A stretch of DNA of 64,000 nucleotides from Paenibacillus sp. IHBB 10380 (lineage in GTDB: Bacteria > Bacillota > Bacilli > Paenibacillales > Paenibacillaceae): the NCBI RefSeq assembly GCF_000949425.1, contig NZ_CP010976.1, positions 930,001-994,000 on the forward strand. Direction: 5' to 3'. The position numbers and the translations under genes were made by a program. Of this stretch, positions 6,980-14,255 are shown piece after piece. The stretch's first letter is position 1; each line of letters starts with the position of its first letter. The notes beneath the pieces were generated by a model. It worked only from the letters and a program-made list of their open reading frames with translations. It did no database searches and was not told where the DNA came from.

Positions 6980-7039
6980 GTGTGGGTGCCCTACGAGGAT
7001 ATTGAACGCATAGAACGGACTACTCAGATACTGCATTAA
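6980..7039 (+). pseudogene. C-terminal remnant related to gene at 12108
   Basis: The fragment encodes VWVPYEDIERIERTTQILH and a stop. The gene at 12108-12311 ends in a similar TWVPYEDIEHVSMIG, and the DNA is alike over CCTTACGAGGATAT. It is therefore a leftover 3' end of a second copy of that small gene. Confidence 0.5.
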
Positions 7040-7042
7040 ATA

Positions 7043-7103
7043 AGATCACATTGGCGTTATGCCTTTGTGGTCTCTTCATTGCACTATCGTATCCGTTAGC
7101 TCA
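7043..7103 (-). repeat. 3'-side cassette repeat, copy D
   Basis: Read on the minus strand: CTAACGGATACGATAG, then GACCACA, loop with GGCATAACGCCAA, then TGTGATCTT (hairpin 7043-7073). The order and spacing are the same as copy A but inverted, and here the neighbouring genes also read leftward. It lies downstream of the gene at 7230-7583. Confidence 0.7.
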
Positions 7104-7229
7104 GTAACAGTCAGCTGAAGAAAACAGTATCTCCCCTACCTAATTCAGTGAGTAATTGGCGCATTTTCGATTTGCCTCGCACATGCACTTAAATAAGATC
7201 CCTACATTACTTTGTTGGGGATACGAGTA

Positions 7230-7583
7230 CTAATCTTCTGGCATTTGCCAACCCGTTTCCTCATCCCAAATGGCATCCGTATCATCTAGATGCACATGCC
7301 AATCCCCATTAGAAATACTTCTTCTAATATCCGTCAAACAGGTCAACCAATAAAACAGCGCATGCAATGTATCTTCAAAATCATCTGAAAAGGGTAGCTT
7401 TGTTGAACCTGCAAAGATCACTGTTGGTTCATCCTGATCATAGTCATAAACACAAAATGTTTCTCCAATATCCTTCATTTCAAAACCCGCATTGTATTTA
7501 TCAATGATGGCCGTTATCTCTTGCTCCTCACTGTTGGTAAGGTTATAGTTTCTCATACAAGTGTAATAAACAGAAACTCCCAT
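7230..7583 (-). CDS. Conserved hypothetical protein
   Basis: The 117-residue soluble, acidic protein starts MGVSVYYTCMRNYNLTNSEE and contains IGETFCVYDYDQDEPTVIF and FEDTLHALFYWLTCLTDI. I associate this with a widespread small family of unknown function in Bacillales, but I cannot name the family. The ribosome binding site AAAGGAG lies before ATG 7583. It is flanked by regional repeats: copy D downstream and TTAAGCTAACGGGCAG (8041-8057, minus) upstream. It is a lone cassette-like gene. Confidence 0.65.
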   Translation of the reverse strand: MGVSVYYTCMRNYNLTNSEEQEITAIIDKYNAGFEMKDIGETFCVYDYDQDEPTVIFAGSTKLPFSDDFEDTLHALFYWLTCLTDIRRSISNGDWHVHLDDTDAIWDEETGWQMPED

Positions 7584-7639
7584 GCTACATTTCTCCTTTT
7601 TCTCAGTGTATCAGAACTAATGTTCCCATGTACAATTAA

Positions 7640-8040
7640 TCGACGATGTTTACTTTTTTGCTCCTATACTATTCTACTTACATTTCATTGCTAATTAAAG
7701 TATCTTAATTCCTAAGTTTCAGTCAATTACCCTTCTTTACTCTTAATTCTCAGGATATACAAGGGCTGCGCCGTCCTTCGCTTACAGAGAAAACAAAGCC
7801 GTTTGTCTAGAAATATATAAAGATGGTGAAACTTTCTTAAATTTTCAAAAAAGAGGCACTCCATCTACATGATGAAATGCTTCTTCAACTTCTTTTACCA
7901 GCGGAAAGCGCAGTTACTTCCCTCTTGAATAACTTACAAAACCTTGTCTTTCTATAGTTTTAACAATGATCACTAAAGAACCTACGTTCTCATTATTATT
8001 CCATATTAATCCATTGTAAGTAAATATTCATTGCATTAAA
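7640..8040. other. Gap with gene remnants only
   Basis: No intact gene is seen. A minus-strand stretch at about 7850-7930 reads LRFPLVKEVEEAFHHVDGVPLF before a stop, but with an upstream stop and no start codon, so it looks like the tail of a decayed gene. Confidence 0.3.
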
Positions 8041-8111
8041 CTGCCCGTTAGCTTAACAAAGGGCCACCTCTCGGCAACCCTTATGTATTGTGCTATAGTG
8101 TCCCGTTAGCG
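8041..8111 (-). repeat. Cassette repeats, 5'-side motif and copy E
   Basis: On the minus strand, GTTAAGCTAACGGGCAG occupies 8057-8041 and CTAACGGGACACTATAG occupies about 8109-8093. The latter is the 3'-side element of the gene at 8195; the former is the 5'-side element of the gene at 7230. The two sit about 40 bases apart, as at a junction between two cassettes. Confidence 0.7.
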
Positions 8112-8194
8112 TAAGAATATTATCTACCACATCATTAAGCCGTTATTTATATTCAGATGTTTTTTCTGCCCAGCGTCTTATAACTGCTTGATGA

Positions 8195-8404
8195 TTAATT
8201 ATTATTCTGTCTTGCTTTAACCACTCTCGGTATTTTTTCCTCGAAAATGGATAATACATGTGAAATCAATTTTTCGCTCGGGATCATGTTATCTTTCAAA
8301 ACAGCATATATAAGGTTCAAGAAAGTCTTCGCATCTTGTTCAGTTAAACTTTTGATTGATTCCATGGTGCTATCATTCGAGAAATTTTCTTCCTTCGTCT
8401 CCAT
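8195..8404 (-). CDS. Small hypothetical protein
   Basis: This 69-residue protein (METKEENFSNDSTMESIKS at the start) is predicted largely helical and soluble, with SLTEQDAKTFLNLIYAVLKDN and a basic tail. ATG 8404 has GGAGGAA 6-8 bases upstream, so the nine extra residues of the longer frame (to 8431) are unlikely. Family not recognised. It is bounded by a 5'-side motif at 8521-8506 and copy E after the stop. Confidence 0.5.
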   Translation of the reverse strand: METKEENFSNDSTMESIKSLTEQDAKTFLNLIYAVLKDNMIPSEKLISHVLSIFEEKIPRVVKARQNNN

Positions 8405-8505
8405 AACTATTCCTCCATATCTATGTATCATTTATTCTTCCTACACGACATTATATATGAGTCCCTTGGATATAACGCTTTTAGTCGTTGAAAAGTTGCT
8501 TTAAC

Positions 8506-8521
8506 CAGCCCGTTAGCTTAA
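8506..8521 (-). repeat. 5'-side cassette motif
   Basis: On the minus strand this reads TTAAGCTAACGGGCTGG, matching 491-507 except at one base. It lies about 100 bases upstream of the gene at 8404. Confidence 0.65.
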
Positions 8522-8630
8522 TCACTAACATAACTAAACTAACCTTCAAAAACTAGCAATGGACGTCGCTCACATAAATGTAACATCAATAATTCATTTG
8601 GGATATCGTGTAAATGAAGATTTGCAATGC

Positions 8631-8924
8631 CTATCGTATTTTGTACTCGTAGGTTTCCCCATTTATTTCTATCTCTGCATTTAAGGGCTTCTTATCTGTT
8701 GTTACTATTTCCTTGGGAATCTCAGCTAAATAGAGTAGGGTGCCTGTCTTTAAAGGCTCAATACTTGATATATTGGCGTAAGTAAAATCCTCACCACTAC
8801 CCTCTTCAAGAACTTTAAAGGTATTGTACTCATACTTGTTGTCATATTTAATTTTAACGTCCGCTAATTTGTCGGCTGTTTTACCTAACTCGGTAAGGTT
8901 TTTGATCTTTAAGGTGATCGCCAA
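8631..8924 (-). CDS. Hypothetical protein, probably 5'-truncated
   Basis: The open frame encodes 97 residues (LTELGKTADKLADVKIKYD, then beta-rich sequence to GETYEYKIR). Its only start is TTG 8924, which has no ribosome binding site, and the upstream DNA belongs to a plus-strand phage sigma-like fragment. I therefore read it as the C-terminal piece of a larger, cut gene. Family not recognised. Confidence 0.35.
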   Translation of the reverse strand: MAITLKIKNLTELGKTADKLADVKIKYDNKYEYNTFKVLEEGSGEDFTYANISSIEPLKTGTLLYLAEIPKEIVTTDKKPLNAEIEINGETYEYKIR

Positions 8925-8940
8925 ATAGGTAGTCGCACAG

Positions 8941-9039
8941 GAAATGGATATCAGCCGTGGTGCAGCTCAGACAATGTTGGATAGAGCAGAAGTGAAAATA
9001 AAAGACAACAAAGCAAATAGCCTATTCCTTGTGGGATAG
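8941..9039 (+). pseudogene. Tail of a sigma-70-like (phage) factor
   Basis: The frame reads EMDISRGAAQTMLDRAEVKI followed by KDNKANSLFLVG and a stop. ISRGAAQTMLDRAEVKI fits the recognition helix and following helix of sigma-70 region 4 in small phage or ECF-like factors. The start is missing, so it is a remnant at the left edge of the phage-like region. Confidence 0.4.
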
Positions 9040-9045
9040 GTTTTT
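9021..9045 (+). terminator. Rho-independent terminator
   Basis: CCTATTCC (9021-9028) and GGGATAGG (9033-9040) form a stem followed by TTTTT. It terminates the sigma-like fragment upstream of the gene at 9118. Confidence 0.7.
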
Positions 9046-9117
9046 ATCTGTCATAAATCTACAACATATAGTATATTCAAAAATGGTAATACAAAATAAT
9101 CCAATAGGGGTGTTATT

Positions 9118-10455
9118 TTGACAAATCGTATCTCGAAGAAGGAAAGAAATCTCATTATTAATAGTCAAGTAATTGAGGACTATATGTGGTTAAAGGTTTT
9201 ACTTGAATCAAAATGGTCTCTATTAATTAATGAGGTTCCAGACGAACACAAAACAGATTTTCAATTTGTAGTTCCATATATACTAAAACAATGCGGTGAT
9301 GAATGGAAGGGTGATGAATCGGTATTACATCCTGTCGAAGACTTAGGAGATGGAAGGCGAGCCTGTGGTCTTTGCGGTAGGGAAAATAGGTATATCTACT
9401 ACATCCAAAATAGACTTAATGGGAATAAGTTAAATGTTGGTGGAGACTGTGTGGAAGATTATGTTGACATCGACTTTTTACATGAAGGTAACTCCAGAGG
9501 GCAATTATTTAGAAAGGCAAAGGAAATAAGAAGAAGAAGAGGGTTGATTAATCAACGATTTCCCGGTATACAAAATAGAATTGATAATTGGTTAAACAAA
9601 GTAGTGAAATATGATATTGTATTGCCTACACATCTAGAAGAACCCTATTTATTTCAAGGGGCAAAACTTCGGGAATTGCATAATACATTTCTGAGAAGAG
9701 AAGCAGATGAAGCAATTCTTGATGAAATGGAAGATATTCTAAACAAGGAGATAGAATATATACGTACATTCGATGAAAATCAACTTCATAATCGTGAAAA
9801 TCAATTCATTGCTACAAAAAGAATTATGACTTGGCTAGAAAATCGGCGTGATCATAAGACTATGAAAACGCTCAAACAAAACGGAGTTATAACAAAAGAG
9901 ACAATTTCATGCATATGGGAGAGCAGCTTTGTAGAAAAGAGCTCGGACCTAATTTCTGGACTCTTTAAATCAACAAGCTTCGAAATAATTGAAATTGATT
10001 ATGATAACGATGGATTTATAATAAAAAAGGAACCTTCAAAATTGGAGTTGATCTTAAAATTCGATAAATTTTTCTCGAATTTTGGTGAGAGAATTATGGG
10101 GCATAACACGAATGCTGCGTTTTCGGATAACAATATTTCAAAATTAAGTTCAATATATGGAACTAATTCACCTTATGTGTTTCGAGATGAATTAAAAAAG
10201 AAGATTGGAGCTTGGAGTGTAGGAATTAGTATATTAGATGAAGAAGTGGAGCATAACCACGGATATTTGTTGGACAAAAGAAACCAAACCTATGTCCAAG
10301 TCAAGCTAAACGAACTTGTGGCGGAAGCTAAAGGAATCGTTTTAGGGTTGAATAACCCCGATAGAAATAAATTTGAAAAATATGTTCGTGAAAAAGTGGG
10401 GAAAAGGTATAATTTTGTATTACACATGCCACCTATAATTAGAGAGACTAATTAA
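9118..10455 (+). CDS. Large hypothetical protein with Cys motif
   Basis: The 445-residue protein begins at TTG 9118 after AGGGGTG. An N-terminal helical region is followed by CGLCGRENRYIYYIQNRLNG with a third Cys in NVGGDCVEDYVD (residues about 83-120), suggesting a metal site. Residues about 120-260 are very rich in Arg, Lys and Glu and look helical; the rest is mixed alpha/beta. There is no signal peptide or membrane segment. It is richer in A+T than the core genes, which suggests recent transfer. I do not recognise the family; a DNA- or RNA-related role in a mobile element is only a guess. Confidence 0.65.
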   Translation: MTNRISKKERNLIINSQVIEDYMWLKVLLESKWSLLINEVPDEHKTDFQFVVPYILKQCGDEWKGDESVLHPVEDLGDGRRACGLCGRENRYIYYIQNRLNGNKLNVGGDCVEDYVDIDFLHEGNSRGQLFRKAKEIRRRRGLINQRFPGIQNRIDNWLNKVVKYDIVLPTHLEEPYLFQGAKLRELHNTFLRREADEAILDEMEDILNKEIEYIRTFDENQLHNRENQFIATKRIMTWLENRRDHKTMKTLKQNGVITKETISCIWESSFVEKSSDLISGLFKSTSFEIIEIDYDNDGFIIKKEPSKLELILKFDKFFSNFGERIMGHNTNAAFSDNNISKLSSIYGTNSPYVFRDELKKKIGAWSVGISILDEEVEHNHGYLLDKRNQTYVQVKLNELVAEAKGIVLGLNNPDRNKFEKYVREKVGKRYNFVLHMPPIIRETN

Positions 10456-10473
10456 TCGTGGAGGAGCTTCACT

Positions 10474-10611
10474 ACGAAACCTACAATAGATGAACCGATA
10501 TACATACAACCTGAGAAGTGTGTTAGATGTGTATGGGGTGAGTGGATAGGCACTAAACAGTATTGTGGTAAGCAGAAGAAGCAGTGTGTAAAGAAGGTAA
10601 ATCCTTCCTGA
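10474..10611 (+). CDS. Small Cys-rich phage-type protein, ACG start
   Basis: The 45-residue product includes IQPEKCVRCVWGEWIGTKQY, CGKQKKQC and a basic tail, with CxxC and two later Cys that could bind zinc. A strong TGGAGGAG lies 7 bases before ACG at 10474, where a start codon is expected. No ATG, GTG or TTG occurs in this frame after the upstream stop. Either ACG is used weakly or a former ATG has mutated. It sits between two other small genes of the phage-like block. Confidence 0.4.
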   Translation, partial: TKPTIDEPIYIQPEKCVRCVWGEWIGTKQYCGKQKKQCVKKVNPS

Positions 10612-10642
10612 TGTCGAATTGTGATGCTGGGAGGCAGATATT

Positions 10643-10870
10643 ATGGATTGGAAAGTAGAGATGTTTGATTGGGAAATGATTTCGAATGTGGCAGTACCAT
10701 TTATTATAGCTATCATTGCAATTTTGGTGGCGTTCGCTGCGGTACGCTCAGTCCTTAATTCGCTTCCAGATAGATTGGCTGAACTATTAAAAATAGTGGC
10801 GATTAAAATATGTTTAGCTGCAGGAGCAATATCATATTATATTGCCAGTCATATATGGGAATCGAGATAA
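10643..10870 (+). CDS. Small membrane protein
   Basis: This 75-residue protein has a hydrophobic helix at about 15-38 (NVAVPFIIAIIAILVAFAAV) and a second moderately hydrophobic one at about 46-68. It resembles small phage or conjugative-element membrane proteins, possibly holin-like, but that is only a guess. GGGAGG precedes ATG by about 8 bases. The leader upstream (TGATGTCGAATTGTGATG) recurs before the gene at 11574. A weak terminator follows at 10871-10892. Confidence 0.55.
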   Translation: MDWKVEMFDWEMISNVAVPFIIAIIAILVAFAAVRSVLNSLPDRLAELLKIVAIKICLAAGAISYYIASHIWESR

Positions 10871-10892
10871 GTACCTTAACGGGTGCTTTTTT
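10871..10892 (+). terminator. Short terminator
   Basis: GTACC, loop TTAACG and GGTGC are followed by TTTTTT. The stem is only 5 bp. Confidence 0.45.
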
Positions 10893-10919
10893 CTATTTTA
10901 CATAAAGGAGCTGATAACG

Positions 10920-10988
10920 ATGGCATTGACAGCCAAACAGCAAATGTTCGTAAAAGAATACCTGATTGACCTGAATGCCACTGTTTAG
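10920..10988 (+). pseudogene. Truncated phage terminase small subunit
   Basis: ATG 10920 follows AAAGGAG and reads MALTAKQQMFVKEYLIDLNA then TV and TAG. This is the usual N-terminus of phage terminase small subunits (Terminase_2 type), which normally run about 150 residues. The rest is gone, so it is a 22-codon stub left by a deletion. Confidence 0.7.
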
Positions 10989-11015
10989 ATACAGCGTTAA
11001 GAATGCGGTTAAGAT

Positions 11016-11073
11016 CACTCTAATTTATATTATGACCTAATGGTATGTGCAGGTTCGAATCCTGTCAAGAGTG
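11016..11073 (+). pseudogene. tRNA relic, arms deleted
   Basis: CACTCT (11016-11021) and AGAGTG (11068-11073) can pair as an acceptor stem around an intact T-arm (GCAGG, loop TTCGAAT, CCTGT at 11049-11065). Only 58 bases are present and no proper D or anticodon arm fits, so it is a deleted phage tRNA. Confidence 0.5.
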
Positions 11074-11186
11074 AAAATTCACGTTGTTGGTTGTTGCTAC
11101 TCTAGTGAAACCATTGCTGCATAAGGTTTTTTTGTGTTCGTATATTTGTTCGCTTTTGTTCGTTTTTAGTGCCGTTTTTCAATTTT

Positions 11187-11209
11187 CGGCACCAGATTCG
11201 GCACCAGAT
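11187..11209. repeat. GGCACCA direct repeats, left edge
   Basis: GGCACCA occurs twice (11188-11194, 11200-11206) within two copies of TTCGGCACCAGA. The 13-mer TTCGGCACCAGAT recurs at 15465-15477 just past the integrase. These may be attachment-site arms or integrase-binding sites. From 11210 to 11417 I see no supported gene. Confidence 0.5.
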
Positions 11210-11417
11210 AGGAGGGAGATTTTTATATCTTTAGGCAAATACGAAGACCGCTGAGGTTGGGTAGTTTGTATGAGATCCTGAATCCATAGGAATCAAGAAG
11301 AGAGCAGCACCCGACACAATCATGTACCTGTTTGACGGCGTAATAGCCGCAAGGGTAGAGAATGCGGGATAACTGTTCTCTTTTGGTTTAATAATAGAGC
11401 TTGACGGTTAAATGCTG

Positions 11418-11504
11418 GAAGGCGCGCCTATGAGAGGGTTTAGTGTAGTAGAAACATAACGGTCTCCAAAACCGTAGTCGGTGGTTCAATTCCATCAGCC
11501 TTTG
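11418..11504 (+). tRNA. tRNA-Trp-like (CCA), probably defective
   Basis: An anticodon arm ACGGT-CTCCAAA-ACCGT gives anticodon CCA, followed by a T-arm GGTGG-TTCAATT-CCATC and AGCCTTT, which pairs with GAAGGC at 11418. GTTTAGTGTAGTAGAA resembles a D-arm, but about 12 extra bases separate it from the acceptor, so the molecule is 87 bases long. It is probably a phage tRNA with a small insertion and may be non-functional. Confidence 0.5.
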
Positions 11505-11573
11505 TTGATTATGTGGTAATAAGTGGAAGTTTTCCTTTGATGTCGAATTGTGATGTTGAGGGAGGTGAAGGAT

Positions 11574-11771
11574 ATGCCAAAAACACATGAAGAAATTGCA
11601 GATGAAATTGTCCAGGCGGCTATGACAGCGAGAGGTCAAACGCTCTCCGGAATGGGTAGCAACAATGCGGCTGTCGGCGCTAACCATTTACAACAGTTGA
11701 GCAATGCGGCCGTTGTTTCACTGTATAAAGAAGTGATCAGGGCTATTAAAGCGCCAGATGGTACATTATAG
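11574..11771 (+). CDS. Small phage-type hypothetical protein
   Basis: The 65-residue protein begins MPKTHEEIADEIVQAAMTAR at ATG 11574, 8 bases after GGGAGGTGA; an earlier in-frame ATG lacks this site. It is helical and soluble, with GQTLSGMGSNNAAVGANHL in the middle. The family is not named by me. It shares its leader motif with the gene at 10643 and is followed by a second ribosome binding site with ATG-TGA and a terminator. Confidence 0.5.
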   Translation: MPKTHEEIADEIVQAAMTARGQTLSGMGSNNAAVGANHLQQLSNAAVVSLYKEVIRAIKAPDGTL

Positions 11772-11789
11772 GAGGATAATTAAAATGTG

Positions 11790-11816
11790 AAAAGCAGGGG
11801 TAATTCCCCTGCTTTT
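11790..11816 (+). terminator. Rho-independent terminator
   Basis: AAAAGCAGGGG, TAATT and CCCCTGCTTTT form an 11-bp stem ending in a T-run, just after the gene at 11574. Confidence 0.8.
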
Positions 11817-11833
11817 GCTCTGTTTTATCTCTC

Positions 11834-11870
11834 AGAGCGGGAGTCTGGACTTGAACCAGAGCCAGCCGAC
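11834..11870 (-). pseudogene. 3' half of a tRNA
   Basis: On the minus strand the sequence reads as a T-arm (CTCTGG, TTCAAGT, CCAGA) followed by CTCCCGC, the 3' side of an acceptor stem. No matching GCGGGAG is found to the right, so only the 3' half of a tRNA remains. Confidence 0.4.
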
Positions 11871-12000
11871 ATTAGTTAATCAGCAGCATCCAATATCCAA
11901 CATAGACGCGCAATAGAGCGTAAACTAAGTTAAAAGAAGCGCATATCAGCATGTACAAGTATTATGCATTGGTTATTTTATTCACCATGCTGGAAAAAAG

Positions 12001-12032
12001 GAGCCTCGGATGTGATTCTAAGGCTCTTTCTT
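12001..12032 (+). terminator. Rho-independent terminator
   Basis: GAGCCT (12001-12006) and AGGCTC (12021-12026), followed by TTTCTT. The gap 11871-12107 otherwise holds nothing I can support. Confidence 0.55.
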
Positions 12033-12107
12033 ATTAATTATTACCCTTAGCAGGTGTTTTGAAGTGAAAGAAGAATAAGATATTGAATAAAAGACCGAAG
12101 GGATTTT

Positions 12108-12311
12108 ATGAACGTGAAGGAAGAACTACATATAGCAGTTGCGAATGGTCAGAGGGTAACTGTAAAGCTTCATGACGACGAAATCATAACAGGAGTAGCA
12201 GAAGTGTCCACCGATCCTAAACATGCTAAGATTCAATCGTCAGAAGGTCCTACATGGGTTCCTTACGAGGATATAGAACATGTTTCGATGATTGGAAATC
12301 CGGTTCATTAA
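12108..12311 (+). CDS. Small beta-rich hypothetical protein
   Basis: The 67-residue protein includes NGQRVTVKLHDDEIITGVAE and TWVPYEDIEHVSMIG. The pattern (short strands, xGxV, closing WVPYEDI) is like SH3/Sm-like small barrels that bind nucleic acid or protein. This is an analogy, not an identification. A fragment of a relative lies at 6980-7039. AGGGATTTT precedes ATG. The next gene follows after 24 bases and is probably cotranscribed. Confidence 0.5.
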   Translation: MNVKEELHIAVANGQRVTVKLHDDEIITGVAEVSTDPKHAKIQSSEGPTWVPYEDIEHVSMIGNPVH

Positions 12312-12335
12312 ACCTACTAAGTGAGGTGGTGCAGT

Positions 12336-12893
12336 ATGTGGAAGCACACTTATAATAGAATGCTTGCAAGAGGAGTAACTGAGTACGTGGATTCAAAAAT
12401 GAAGAACAAAGCTACGGCCAAAGCATTTAATAATGTATTGAGACAGCATGAAGAAGAAAGGAAACATTTCGAAGCATACCTTGATAGTTATATCATCCGC
12501 TTATCTACTCAAATAGAGCAAACAAATTTATTTTTAATTAATCAAATCGATATTGAACGAAAAATTGAGAAGCACAGAAAGAGGTTTACAGAATGTTTTT
12601 CATCAACTTACCCCGTATACCATAATTATAATCAGATAATGCTCTCTCCAAATGATATGGGATCGCTGAATTCAATTATAACAATCAATAAAAGTGATTA
12701 CATTTCTATCTCTCAATACGAGCAAAAAGGCAAGCAAACCACTATTGCGTTTATTATCTATAACACAGAAATCATACAAAATCTGAAAGAAAAATTTGTT
12801 AATGAGAATATTCGTCTGTCAATTAATGTTCAATCATATAGCGCTTACTCTTCCACTCATGTTATCGGTTTTCTATTATCTCAACAAAAATAG
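12336..12893 (+). CDS. Hypothetical protein (185 aa)
   Basis: The start ATG 12336 has GAGGTGG upstream; the in-frame GTG at 12321 overlaps that site. Residues 1-95 are helical and charged (NKATAKAFNNVLRQHEEERK, EKHRKRFTECF). The C-terminal part is beta-rich with SIITINKSDYISISQYEQ and TTIAFIIYNTEIIQNLKEK. No signal peptide or known motif. It is A+T-rich and belongs to the mobile block. Confidence 0.5.
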   Translation: MWKHTYNRMLARGVTEYVDSKMKNKATAKAFNNVLRQHEEERKHFEAYLDSYIIRLSTQIEQTNLFLINQIDIERKIEKHRKRFTECFSSTYPVYHNYNQIMLSPNDMGSLNSIITINKSDYISISQYEQKGKQTTIAFIIYNTEIIQNLKEKFVNENIRLSINVQSYSAYSSTHVIGFLLSQQK

Positions 12894-12962
12894 CCCCACC
12901 GACCAAAGTCAGCAGGGCAATGAACAAATACATTACTTAGTTATGCTTAGCCAAATATAGAA

Positions 12963-13250
12963 TCAATACTTAAGGATTTTTTTCTGTTTGTCACTATTCT
13001 TATCATCGCTCGTATCACTGAATAACAACTCCGGAAATAGATCAGAGAGCTTTGTATTATCGATCACTAACTTCTCAATTCCCTCAATGTCGGTTAAGTT
13101 TATACCCATTTTCTCCGTAATATCTTGCCAGTAGAGGAGTTCTATGCGTTTTTGTTCAAAGAGAGCGTTTGTGTCCCTTAACAACTGAAGGTATTTTCTT
13201 TGTTTCTTCGCGTTTACGTATTCATTGAAAGCGGAGGGAGCATCTTCCAA
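12963..13250 (-). CDS. Hypothetical protein, uncertain 5' end
   Basis: The frame encodes at least 95 residues (FNEYVNAKKQRKYLQLLRDT, then LYWQDITEKMGINLTDIEG), highly charged and helical. The only usable start is TTG 13250, with no ribosome binding site, and the frame stays open a further 50 bases or so upstream (reading DNRSRVVASIRS), so it is likely a truncated gene. Family not recognised. Confidence 0.35.
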   Translation of the reverse strand: MEDAPSAFNEYVNAKKQRKYLQLLRDTNALFEQKRIELLYWQDITEKMGINLTDIEGIEKLVIDNTKLSDLFPELLFSDTSDDKNSDKQKKILKY

Positions 13251-13381
13251 ACTGCGTATGCTGGCGACTACTCTTGATCGGTTATCAAAGGTTCTAATTC
13301 AAGGAAGCTTAGGCACTTATCCAAACATAAATAATGGATTCATATTTCTCCACAATGGAGATTCAAGGGAGAGGATTAACT

Positions 13382-14236
13382 ATGACAGACAAGCCAATTG
13401 ATGGACATGTATCACCGTTTGAAGAAGTGCGGCAGGTGGATGAGAACGCAAATGAGTATTGGACAGCTCGTAGCTTAGCTAAGATATTGGATTATACTGA
13501 CTTTCGAAACCTTGAAAAGACAATTATGAAGGCACAAACTGCCTGTATGAACAGCGGACAAGAAGTGGAAAACCATTTTGTTAAGTCCAACGAAATGGTT
13601 GAGATTGGCTCCGGTGCAAAACGATCTATTCGAGACTACCGCCTTTCTCGGTACGCATGTTATCTCATCATTCAAAACGCTGATCCAGCAAAGGAGATTG
13701 TAGCTCTGGGCCAGACCTATTTTGCAGTTCAAACTCGCAAGCAGGAGGTATTTGAGCAGGCCACAGAAGATGAACGGCGTATCATGCTGCGTGATGAATT
13801 GCGGAAGCATAACATTCAGTTGGCTGATGCTGCTTACCAAGCAGGAGTATTAACGACCATTGATTTTGCTGTGTTCCAGAATCACGGGTACAAAGGTCTG
13901 TACGGCGACTTGGATGCTAAAGGAATTCACAATCATAAAGGATTGAAGAAGAGTCAGAGGATTCTCGATCATATGGGCAGTACCGAGTTGGCAGCTAACC
14001 TTTTCCGCGCTACTCAAACCGAAGAGAAAATACGTAGAGAGAACATCCAAGGAAAAGAAGAAGCAAACCAGGCTCACTTCGATGTAGGCGTCAAGGTACG
14101 GCAGACGATCCGTGAACTAGGCGGCACTATGCCAGAGGATTTACCGACACATGAAGATGTTAAGAAAGTTGAAAGGAGATTGCAGCGAGGTCAGTTAGAT
14201 CTGTCATCTGGAGATAAAGACTCATCCAACAAATAA
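13382..14236 (+). CDS. DinD/BRO-type DNA-damage-inducible protein
   Basis: The 284-residue protein starts at ATG 13382, 7 bases after GGGAGAGG; an ATG 48 bases upstream has no such site. Residues about 25-125 form a BRO-N/DinD-type DNA-binding domain (YWTARSLAKILDYTDFRNLE, SIRDYRLSRYACYLIIQNAD). The C-terminal part (LGQTYFAVQTRKQE onward) matches E. coli DinD in layout and length of about 275. DinD is reported to inhibit RecA filaments. Such genes are common on prophages. No LexA box is seen upstream. The integrase gene follows closely. Confidence 0.75.
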   Translation: MTDKPIDGHVSPFEEVRQVDENANEYWTARSLAKILDYTDFRNLEKTIMKAQTACMNSGQEVENHFVKSNEMVEIGSGAKRSIRDYRLSRYACYLIIQNADPAKEIVALGQTYFAVQTRKQEVFEQATEDERRIMLRDELRKHNIQLADAAYQAGVLTTIDFAVFQNHGYKGLYGDLDAKGIHNHKGLKKSQRILDHMGSTELAANLFRATQTEEKIRRENIQGKEEANQAHFDVGVKVRQTIRELGGTMPEDLPTHEDVKKVERRLQRGQLDLSSGDKDSSNK

Positions 14237-14255
14237 CTATAAGGTGGCGTATATT

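Noticed and set aside
10420..10716. Minus-strand frame over two small genes
   Set aside because: Antisense to genes with good ribosome sites; no start signal.
13260..13381. LexA box before dinD
   Set aside because: No GAAC-N4-GTTC pattern is present in the upstream bases.
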